Positions 1-4,689 of a DNA stretch of 6,702 nucleotides are shown here, in pieces (position 1 is the stretch's first letter; each line of letters begins with the position of its first letter). A program made the position numbers and the translations under genes. The stretch is from Deltaproteobacteria bacterium. Lineage in GTDB: Bacteria > Myxococcota_A > UBA9160 > SMWR01. The notes under the pieces are model-generated. The model saw nothing but the letters and a program-made list of their open reading frames with translations. It was not told the DNA's origin and made no database searches. The stretch is from NCBI GenBank assembly GCA_019313605.1, contig JAFDAW010000155.1, positions 1 to 6,702 of the forward strand. The letters run 5' to 3'.

Positions 1-1381
1 TGTCGGGAATCGTGAGGGTGCCGAGAGCAACGGGAACTGCCGGGTCCGAGATGTCGGCGATCGTCAGGGTACTGCTGAAACCGGCCTGCCCGACCACGTA
101 GGCGCGAGTGCTCTCCACTGCGATTCCCTGTGAAGAACCGTCTGCGTCGATCTCGCCGATCGTGTAGGGCGCGTTCGGATTCGAGACGTCGACCACCTGG
201 AAACCTCCGTTCCAGCCATCCGGGACATACGCCAAACCGTCGACGACTGCGACATCGAACGCCAACGCGTACGATGCGGATAGGCCGACCACGGGCGCTG
301 CGGGATTCGACACGTCGATCAGCCTCAGGTAGTCGGTACCGTTTGCGAGGTAGGCGATGTCGCCCACTACCGCGAGGCCGCCTGCGAAGCCCCCAGGAGG
401 GACGGCGGAACCGATCTCGGCCGGGAACGTGGGGTAGGCGAGGTCGATCACCTGCAATCCCGATTCGCCATCCGCGACATAGGCGAGTCCGCTGGCCACG
501 TTGATACTCTGCGCCTGGTCGCGCGTGCCGATTGCGCCGATTTCAACGGGCGCCGTCGGGTCCGAGATGTCGATCACTCGCAGGCCATGGGAGTCGTCGG
601 CCACATAGGCGAACCCGCCCGCGAGTGTGACGTCGCTCGCGACACCGGGTGTGTCGATCGCGCCGATTTCAACAGGCGCTGCTGGATTCGAGACGTCGAT
701 TACGCGCAGTCCCGAGACGCCATCGGCCACGTACGCCAAACCGCCTTCGACTGCAACGCTGCTCGCCGAGCCCGGCGTGTCGAGGAATGCGATTTCGCTG
801 GGGTTCGCGGTATTCGAGATGTCGATCACGCGCAGCCCCGCGTCACTATCGGCCAGGTAGGCGACTTCGGCCTCCACTGCGACGCCCATCGCGGTGCCCG
901 GGGAGTCGACGAATCCCGTTTCTCTGGGTCGGTCTGGATTCGAGACGCGGATGATACGGAGTCCCGCAGTGCCATCGGCCAGGTATGCGTAGTCGCCCAG
1001 CACCGCGACGTCGTTCGAGAAACCCGGCGTATCCTCGCTGCCGAGCATGATCGGATTCGACGGGTCCGAGGCGTCGAACACCATCAGGCCGTTACCGCCG
1101 TTCGCCAGATAGGCGAACGTGCCTTCGAGCGTGACGGCGCCCGCGTGACCCCCCGTGACGACCGAGTTGATTTCGACGGGCGCTGTCGGGTCGGAGACAT
1201 CGAACACGCGCAACCCCCAGGCGTGATCGGCCAGGTAGGCAACTCCACCCACAGTGTCGACGTCGCGGGCAAAGCCGGCCGTGTCGGCCGCACCGACCGT
1301 GATCAAAGCGCTGGCGCTGAACGGAAATAAGAGCGTAAGTCCTAATAGTCCCGCTAATCGCTGAAATTGCTGTGAGGTCAT
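1..1381 (-). CDS. Secreted LVIVD-repeat (beta-propeller-like) protein, 3' end outside window
   Basis: Reading the minus strand from the ATG at 1381-1379, the frame stays open for 460 codons to the window edge. The first 25 residues look like a Sec signal peptide: a hydrophobic stretch rich in Leu, Gly and Phe ending in S-A-S-A, so cleavage near residue 25 is likely and the mature protein should be periplasmic, surface-bound or secreted. The rest is a chain of ten visible repeats of about 42 residues. Each has the core A-Y-(L/V)-A-D-x3-G-L-(R)-V-I-D-(V/I)-S-(N/D)-P-x-x-P-V-E-I, which is the LVIVD repeat type associated with bacterial beta-propeller-like proteins. Such proteins are usually of unknown function; binding or scaffolding is more likely than catalysis, and I see no catalytic motif. 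The start is fixed by the signal peptide and by a strong Shine-Dalgarno sequence 8 nt upstream. The C-terminus, and any sorting or anchoring domain, lies beyond the left edge. Confidence 0.9.
   Translation of the reverse strand, partial: MTSQQFQRLAGLLGLTLLFPFSASALITVGAADTAGFARDVDTVGGVAYLADHAWGLRVFDVSDPTAPVEINSVVTGGHAGAVTLEGTFAYLANGGNGLMVFDASDPSNPIMLGSEDTPGFSNDVAVLGDYAYLADGTAGLRIIRVSNPDRPRETGFVDSPGTAMGVAVEAEVAYLADSDAGLRVIDISNTANPSEIAFLDTPGSASSVAVEGGLAYVADGVSGLRVIDVSNPAAPVEIGAIDTPGVASDVTLAGGFAYVADDSHGLRVIDISDPTAPVEIGAIGTRDQAQSINVASGLAYVADGESGLQVIDLAYPTFPAEIGSAVPPGGFAGGLAVVGDIAYLANGTDYLRLIDVSNPAAPVVGLSASYALAFDVAVVDGLAYVPDGWNGGFQVVDVSNPNAPYTIGEIDADGSSQGIAVESTRAYVVGQAGFSSTLTIADISDPAVPVALGTLTIPD
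60..1260 (-). repeat. Ten in-phase coding repeats of about 126 bp (LVIVD units)
   Basis: The codon for the Ala that opens each A-Y-(L/V)-A-D core falls on the plus strand at 1238-1240, 1112-1114, 986-988, 860-862, 734-736, 608-610, 482-484, 353-355, 230-232 and 101-103. The first six intervals are exactly 126 bp (42 codons). The last three are 129, 123 and 129 bp, so only whole-codon changes occur. Units 4-6 are the most alike, and units 8-10 toward the C-terminus are the most diverged. The pattern fits duplication of one blade-sized unit under protein-level constraint. It is not a non-coding tandem repeat or a CRISPR array. Confidence 0.88.
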
Positions 1382-1389
1382 CCCCTAGT

Positions 1390-1396
1390 CCTCCTC
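1390..1396 (-). promoter_or_regulatory. Strong Shine-Dalgarno site of the LVIVD-repeat gene
   Basis: The minus strand reads GAGGAGG, 8 nt before the ATG at 1381-1379. It is a near-perfect anti-16S match and fixes the start codon of the LVIVD-repeat protein. Confidence 0.8.
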
Positions 1397-1415
1397 TGGT
1401 GTACCATCACGCCCC

Positions 1416-1444
1416 ATTATTGATACCGTGGCTCGCGAAGACAA
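1416..1444 (-). promoter_or_regulatory. Candidate sigma70-type promoter for the LVIVD-repeat gene
   Basis: The minus strand has TTGTCT (1444-1439; 4 of 6 to the -35 consensus), a 17-nt spacer, then AATAAT (1421-1416; 5 of 6 to the -10 consensus). Transcription would begin near 1409, giving a leader of about 27 nt that includes the GAGGAGG site. The surrounding 1416-1500 stretch is visibly more AT-rich than the genes. Position and spacing are good, but a match of this quality can occur by chance. Confidence 0.4.
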
Positions 1445-1483
1445 GTAGAATCGTAAGCTCTCGTAATCAAAGCCATTTTCGCT

Positions 1484-1501
1484 GATTCTGGATCCTGAAT
1501 C
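1484..1501. promoter_or_regulatory. 18-bp imperfect palindrome, possible operator
   Basis: The sequence GATTCTGGATCCTGAATC pairs with itself at eight of nine positions; the only mismatch is T opposite T. It lies about 40 bp upstream of the candidate -35 box of the LVIVD-repeat gene. It could bind a dimeric regulator or be a chance palindrome. I cannot name a regulator. Confidence 0.25.
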
Positions 1502-1600
1502 GAGGCGGGGAAGTCACGCGTGGGAGGGCGGAAGGCATCGACGCAGCGGTTGCGGCGGCGCTGCATCGGGGCAGCCGGTTGGTGATGGATCGCGCCCTGG

Positions 1601-1637
1601 GCGGGGCCGCCGGCTGGGGGTGGTGCGGCGGCCCCGC
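1601..1637 (-). terminator. GC-rich hairpin just downstream of hsp20, possible transcript end
   Basis: The arms at 1601-1611 (GCGGGGCCGCC) and 1627-1637 (GGCGGCCCCGC) are perfect inverted repeats of 11 bp, all G/C, around a 15-nt loop. The hairpin begins 6 nt after the hsp20 stop codon in the direction of hsp20 transcription. No T-run follows, so it is not a classical intrinsic terminator. It may instead protect the 3' end of the mRNA or pause the polymerase before Rho-dependent termination. Confidence 0.4.
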
Positions 1638-1643
1638 GGTGCG

Positions 1644-2111
1644 TCACGAATGGACTCTCACCACTTTCGGCTTGTTCTCTTCCGTCTTCTCGATCTTGAC
1701 GGTCAGCACTCCGTTCTTGAACGACGCGTCGATCTGGTCCTGAGCGGCGTCCGGCGCGAGCCGGAACGAGCGGTGGAAGCTCCCGAAGCTGCGTTCCGTC
1801 CAGCGCGCTTGCTCGGTTTCTTCGCAGCGCTCGCTCTTTTTTTCGCCGCGAATGGAAAGGACGCCATCGAGAACTTCGATCGTCACGTCTTCGGGTTTGC
1901 AGCCCGCGAGTTCAGCGGTCACCACGTAGGCCTTGTCGGTCTCGATGATGTCGATCGCCGGGACTGGCAGGTCTGAGCTCGAGAACTGCGGTGCGTCACC
2001 CCACAGATCTCCCATCAGCTGGCGAACGAAGCTTGGACGCGAGAGGCTGAAATCGCTGTAGAACGGATCTCGGGGCCGCACGGCTGAAGTGGGTTCTTCT
2101 TGCTGCCTCAT
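1644..2111 (-). CDS. Small heat-shock protein, Hsp20/alpha-crystallin family
   Basis: The product is 155 residues, a normal size for a bacterial small heat-shock protein: an ATP-independent cytoplasmic holdase that binds unfolding proteins for later refolding by DnaK/ClpB. A polar N-terminal arm (residues 1-48) precedes the alpha-crystallin domain (about 50-143), which opens at P-A-I-D-I-I-E and continues through V-T-A-E-L-A-G. It carries the hallmark A-x4-G-V-L motif at residues 129-136. The short C-terminal tail ends V-V-R-V-H-S, where a V-x-V triplet may stand in for the oligomer-forming I-x-I. The ATG at 2111-2109 is chosen because AGGAGG sits 7 nt upstream and the protein then has family length. 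The frame runs further upstream, but that part is the leader and promoter. A sigma54-type promoter and a structured leader precede the gene. The patatin-like gene is divergent. Confidence 0.95.
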   Translation of the reverse strand: MRQQEEPTSAVRPRDPFYSDFSLSRPSFVRQLMGDLWGDAPQFSSSDLPVPAIDIIETDKAYVVTAELAGCKPEDVTIEVLDGVLSIRGEKKSERCEETEQARWTERSFGSFHRSFRLAPDAAQDQIDASFKNGVLTVKIEKTEENKPKVVRVHS

Positions 2112-2114
2112 GCT

Positions 2115-2184
2115 CGATCCTCCTGGATCGGCGGACGCAGCCGGCCGCGGCCAACACCCGGCAGTCTGCCGGATTCGCGTCCGC
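2115..2184 (-). promoter_or_regulatory. Structured hsp20 leader with a sequestered Shine-Dalgarno site (candidate RNA thermometer)
   Basis: In the hsp20 mRNA sense, an 8-bp stem pairs 2184-2177 (GCGGACGC) with 2138-2131 (GCGTCCGC). It encloses a perfect 15-nt palindrome at 2172-2158 (CCGGCAG, one base, CTGCCGG) and a GGCCGCGGCC palindrome at 2152-2143. Directly abutting it is a second hairpin at 2130-2115: CGATCC, loop AGGA, GGATCG, six perfect pairs. The Shine-Dalgarno AGGAGG (2124-2119) occupies that loop plus the first two paired bases, 7 nt before the start codon. Several stems ending in one that holds the ribosome site is the layout of ROSE-type thermometers found before bacterial hsp20 genes. 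I do not see the ROSE core motif, so this would be an analogue. Pairing was found by eye with no energy calculation, and high GC content makes chance stems more likely. Confidence 0.5.
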
Positions 2185-2205
2185 GTAATTCTCAAGCATT
2201 CCATA

Positions 2206-2221
2206 AGCAATCCGCGTGCCA
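2206..2221 (-). promoter_or_regulatory. Sigma54 (RpoN) -24/-12 promoter of hsp20
   Basis: The minus strand reads TGGCACGCGGATTGCT, which matches the known RpoN consensus TGGCACG-N4-TTGCW at every specified base, with the required GG-N10-GC spacing. The predicted start is about 12 nt past the GC, near 2195, giving a leader of about 84 nt. I found no good sigma32-type or CIRCE element in this gap, which supports this as the main promoter. It implies dependence on an activator ATPase (enhancer-binding protein) whose gene is not in the window. Confidence 0.7.
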
Positions 2222-2239
2222 GCGTAGAGGTGTGGCATT

Positions 2240-2256
2240 TTGACACTGTACGGTGT
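2240..2256. promoter_or_regulatory. Near-palindrome overlapping a TTGACA box between hsp20 and the patatin-like gene
   Basis: ACACTGTACGGTGT at 2243-2256 is self-complementary at six of seven pairs, the odd pair being T/G. It begins 22 bp upstream of the sigma54 -24 element and overlaps a perfect plus-strand TTGACA (2240-2245). That could be the -35 of the patatin-like gene, but the matching -10 position (2263-2268, GGGTTT) is poor. It may be an operator for either divergent gene; the evidence is positional only. Confidence 0.3.
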
Positions 2257-2326
2257 GTTGCGGGGTTTGGCCGCGCTTTGGGCCTCGCGCGTCGGTGTCC
2301 CGTTCTGCCTCGCGGCAATCCGCCAC

Positions 2327-2330
2327 AGGA
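2327..2330 (+). promoter_or_regulatory. Shine-Dalgarno site deciding the patatin-like start
   Basis: AGGA ends 7 nt before the ATG at 2338. The alternative in-frame ATG at 2383 has no purine-rich site before it, so 2338 is preferred. Confidence 0.5.
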
Positions 2331-2337
2331 TTCGGCG

Positions 2338-3546
2338 ATGAACGTGGCGATACGGTGCTGGCGAATTCGCCACACCGCCTCCATGTTCTCGAGTGTGGAA
2401 AACCAACCGGGCCGACTCGCGATCGTGATGAGCGGCGGCGGCGCGCGCGCCGCCTACCAGGTGGGGCTGTTGCAGACCCTCGCGAAACACCGGCCCGATC
2501 TCGAACTCGACATCGTCACCGGAGTCTCCGCAGGCGCGATCAACGCTGCGCACCTCGCGGGCCACCCCGGCTCATTCGCGGCGGCGACCGACGCGTTGGC
2601 TGCGCTCTGGTTGGGATTGAGCACGGATCACGTCTTCCGCACCGACTGGCCTTCGCTGTTCGAACGCCTGCTGCGGTCGGGGCTTCAACTCATTTCCGGC
2701 GGGCGGCGCCTTCCGGGTCGCCCGCGGGGCATGGTCGACACCGAACCGCTGCGCTGCTTCCTTCGCGAAGCGCTCGACGCGGAACCGGTGGGTGGTGTGC
2801 TGACCGGCATCCGCGAAAACCTCGCACGCGGCAAACTCCGCGCCGTCGCCGTGACGACTTCGAGCTACAGCGCGGGCACCTCGGTGACCTGGATCGAGGG
2901 CGAAGAAATCGCGCCCTGGCGGCGCTCGCATCGCGTGGGCATCCGCTGCGAGCTGAGCGTCGAGCACGTGATGGCCTCGTCGAGCCTGCCGCTGTTGTTT
3001 CCGTCCGTGGTGCTCGACGGACAGTGGCACGGCGACGGCGGCATCCGGCAGTCCGCGCCGCTCTCGCCTGCGGTCCACCTCGGCGCGCAGCGCATCCTCG
3101 CGATTTCGACGCGCCACAAAAGCGGCTCTGCGGCCGCCGCCAACACGCCCATGATCGATGGCTATCCGCCGCCGGCCCAGATCGCCGGATCCCTGATCAA
3201 CGCGCTGTTCCTCGATCTGCTCGACGCCGACGCGCTGCGGCTCGAACGCGTCAACGACCTGCTCGCGCGGATCCCCGAAGAGCGCCGCGACGGGCTGCGC
3301 CCCATCGAACTGCTGCTCTTCCGGCCGTCCCAAGACCTCGGCGCGCTCGCCAACGACTACGAACCCCAACTCCCGCGCGGATTCCGCTTCCTGACCCGCG
3401 GCCTCGGCACGCGGCAGACCCGCTCCAACGACTTCCTGAGCCTCGTGATGTTCCAGCCCGACTATCTGCAACAACTGATCGAACTCGGCCGCGCCGACGC
3501 AGAAAAACGACTCGACGAACTGCTCGCGTTTACCGAGACCCGCTAG
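2338..3546 (+). CDS. Patatin-like phospholipase/esterase
   Basis: The product is 402 residues, a predicted serine lipid acyl hydrolase of the patatin family, which cleaves acyl groups from phospholipids or other esters with a Ser-Asp dyad. The N-terminal half carries every family hallmark in order: the glycine-rich oxyanion loop G-G-G-A-R at 33-37 followed by A-A-Y-Q-V-G; the nucleophile elbow G-V-S-A-G at 62-66 with Ser64 the predicted nucleophile; the M-A-S-S-S-L-P-L-L-F-P stretch before the second motif; and D-G-G at 233-235 with Asp233 the predicted second catalytic residue. The C-terminal 130 residues resemble the helical tail of bacterial patatin-like proteins. There is no signal peptide or membrane segment, so it is cytoplasmic or injected by another route. 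An ATG at 2383 would give 387 residues and still keep all motifs. It is divergent from hsp20. The physiological substrate is unknown; lipid remodelling or an effector role are both possible. Confidence 0.92.
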   Translation: MNVAIRCWRIRHTASMFSSVENQPGRLAIVMSGGGARAAYQVGLLQTLAKHRPDLELDIVTGVSAGAINAAHLAGHPGSFAAATDALAALWLGLSTDHVFRTDWPSLFERLLRSGLQLISGGRRLPGRPRGMVDTEPLRCFLREALDAEPVGGVLTGIRENLARGKLRAVAVTTSSYSAGTSVTWIEGEEIAPWRRSHRVGIRCELSVEHVMASSSLPLLFPSVVLDGQWHGDGGIRQSAPLSPAVHLGAQRILAISTRHKSGSAAAANTPMIDGYPPPAQIAGSLINALFLDLLDADALRLERVNDLLARIPEERRDGLRPIELLLFRPSQDLGALANDYEPQLPRGFRFLTRGLGTRQTRSNDFLSLVMFQPDYLQQLIELGRADAEKRLDELLAFTETR

Positions 3547-3803
3547 TGGTGGAGCCAGGGCGAATCAAAGCCTTTCATGTAGCTAAGTTATTGGAAAGGC
3601 AATTGATTTCGCCGCTCTTAGAGACGGGGTTAGCTCGCTGTAGCCGGAAGCCCTCAGGACCAGCTTCAGCAATTGACCCCGTTCGCCGATTTTCCCTGCG
3701 GGTGCGCGGATCTGCGTGGAATTTCGCCGCTTCGGTCGACAACATTGGCCGGGGGGACGAGACTCCGCGCCGCCGAGTGCGCTAGAGGGGGATGAGACCG
3801 GCG
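3547..3803. other. Intergenic region with nested repeats; no gene seen
   Basis: No coding region or tRNA is supported in this 257-nt gap. The stretch 3560-3610 is clearly AT-rich against its surroundings. Repeats visible by eye are: an inverted pair GCCTTTC (3570-3576) and GAAAGGC (3594-3600); a direct repeat GCAATTGA at 3599-3606 and 3669-3676, each followed by TTCGCCG (3608-3614 and 3682-3688); an inverted pair ACGGGGT (3624-3630) and ACCCCGT (3676-3682); and, within the latter, GAAGC (3647-3651) and GCTTC (3663-3667). The region should hold the end of the patatin transcript and a promoter for the downstream operon, but I see neither a T-tailed terminator nor a convincing -35/-10 pair. A purine-rich AGAGGGG (3784-3790) precedes the next gene at rather long spacing. 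Confidence 0.45.
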
Positions 3804-4388
3804 ATGATCACCGGCTGCAACACCAACGTCTTGTATCGCGGCAAGCAGTTCCACGTCCAGACGGAGGACAGTGGGCGCGGAAAACCGCATATCATCAGCC
3901 ACGTGTATCACGGCGGCACGATCATTGCGTCCGAAAAGAGTTCCTACGCTCACCGCGTCGATGCGGATGAGCTCGACATCAAGGTGCGCGCACAGATCGA
4001 GCTACAACACAAGTCGATGTTGAAGCGATTGACGCATGGCGAGCTCGACGCGGTGATCGATGAACGCCTCGGTGGCGGTGTCGCACCCGCGAAGCCGACG
4101 CCTGCGCCGGCTGCCAAGAAACCGGCCGCGCAAAGCAAGCCGAGCACTGGCGACACCTCGGGCTCTGTCACGGCCAACGCGGCGACCGATCCTTCGATCG
4201 ATCCGGAACGACCCGCTGCTGACACGAAGCCAATCATCGACGACCCGGCCGCGGCTGCGTTTGGCAGCAGCGCCGATTCTGAAAAACCGCTCGACGAGGT
4301 GATTCTCGAATACCTCGTCGACAAAGCGCGCGATCGCGCCTCTGACAAGAAGCGGCCGTCCGCGCGTCAACCGCGCCAAAAAGGGTGA
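3804..4388 (+). CDS. Conserved hypothetical protein upstream of ftsEX
   Basis: The product is 194 residues of unknown function. Residues 1-90 form a compact conserved-looking domain that begins M-I-T-G-x-N-T and includes F-H-V-Q-T-E-D-S-G (16-24) and V-Y-H-G-G-T-I-I-A-S (34-43), followed by a helical, charged stretch. I recall similar N-termini in uncharacterised proteins of deltaproteobacteria and relatives, which is why the ATG at 3804 is preferred over the in-frame ATG at 3792; the latter sits directly against the purine-rich site with no spacing. Residues of about 93-150 are a low-complexity Ala/Pro/Lys/Thr/Asp linker. A short C-terminal helix with L-D-E-V-I-L-E-Y-L follows, then a basic tail. 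There is no signal peptide or membrane segment, so it is probably cytoplasmic. Its TGA overlaps the first possible ftsE start (GTGA at 4385-4388), suggesting co-translation with the division genes. A role with FtsEX is inference from position only. Confidence 0.75.
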   Translation: MITGCNTNVLYRGKQFHVQTEDSGRGKPHIISHVYHGGTIIASEKSSYAHRVDADELDIKVRAQIELQHKSMLKRLTHGELDAVIDERLGGGVAPAKPTPAPAAKKPAAQSKPSTGDTSGSVTANAATDPSIDPERPAADTKPIIDDPAAAAFGSSADSEKPLDEVILEYLVDKARDRASDKKRPSARQPRQKG

Positions 4389-4663
4389 GTCGTCCGCGCT
4401 TCCGGTTGCGCGGTGGCGGTGGCGCGGTCAACGCGCCGCGCGGCGAAGGCGCGATCCGGATGTTTCACGTTTCCAAATCGTATCTCGCGGGTAGCTTCGC
4501 GTTGCGCGACGTCAGCATCGAGCTTGCGAAAGGCGAGTTCGTCTTCTTGACCGGCCCGAGCGGCGCGGGCAAGACCAGCCTGCTCAAATTGATCTTTGGC
4601 GCCGAGCGCCCGAGCGAGGGCCAGATCGTCGTGCTCGGCCGCAACATTGCGCGCCTCGGCTAG
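4385..4663 (+). CDS. FtsE N-terminal fragment, as terminated at the TAG
   Basis: If the TAG at 4661-4663 is obeyed, the product is 92 residues (67 from Met26). It holds the first beta strands and Walker A but lacks the Q-loop, signature and Walker B, so it could not hydrolyse ATP alone. The GTG start overlaps the upstream TGA as GTGA but has no properly spaced Shine-Dalgarno site; ATG 4460 is the better initiation site. Confidence 0.5.
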   Translation: MSRPRFRLRGGGGAVNAPRGEGAIRMFHVSKSYLAGSFALRDVSIELAKGEFVFLTGPSGAGKTSLLKLIFGAERPSEGQIVVLGRNIARLG

Positions 4664-4664
4664 T

Positions 4665-4689
4665 CTGCAGTGCCGCCGCTGCGGCGCAG
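4665..4689 (+). other. Stem-loop immediately 3' of the ftsE TAG
   Basis: CTGC (4665-4668) pairs with GCAG (4686-4689), and GCCGC (4672-4676) pairs with GCGGC (4681-4685) around a CGCT loop. Together they make a nine-pair stem with a 3-nt bulge, starting 2 nt after the stop codon. Structure directly 3' of a stop is a known feature of some recoding signals. In coding DNA this GC-rich, however, such stems are common by chance. Confidence 0.3.

Noticed and set aside
60..1260. CRISPR-like array suggested by the regular spacing
   Set aside because: The 126-bp period is in phase with a long open frame, the repeats vary in a codon-wise manner, and there are no unique spacers.
587..1330. A 247-codon open frame on the plus strand opposite the LVIVD-repeat gene
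   Set aside because: It is antisense to a gene with a signal peptide, a strong ribosome site and a clear repeat family. Its own repetitiveness is a shadow of those repeats.
2089..2337. N-terminal extension of the patatin-like protein back to 2089
   Set aside because: It would overlap the hsp20 start and its whole leader, and the residues do not resemble a patatin domain. ATG 2338 has AGGA at good spacing.
2112..2337. CIRCE (HrcA) or sigma32 promoter upstream of hsp20
   Set aside because: No TTAGCACTC/GAGTGCTAA pair is present. A CTTGAGA box on the minus strand lacks a CCCCAT-like partner at the right spacing.
2112..2384. N-terminal extension of Hsp20 upstream of 2111
   Set aside because: The frame is open, but it covers the sigma54 motif and the leader, has no alpha-crystallin-family content, and the ATG at 2111 has a perfect ribosome site and gives normal length.
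2572..3474. A 300-codon open frame on the minus strand opposite the patatin-like gene
   Set aside because: It is an antisense shadow from high-GC codon use. The composition is Arg/Ala/Glu-rich with no recognisable motif, while the plus strand has all the patatin motifs.
3570..3600. Intrinsic terminator for the patatin-like gene
   Set aside because: The GCCTTTC/GAAAGGC stem has only seven pairs around a 17-nt loop and is not followed by a T-run.
3570..3690. tRNA-like stems in the gap after the patatin-like gene
   Set aside because: The inverted repeats do not form a cloverleaf. There is no T-loop consensus and no properly spaced acceptor stem.
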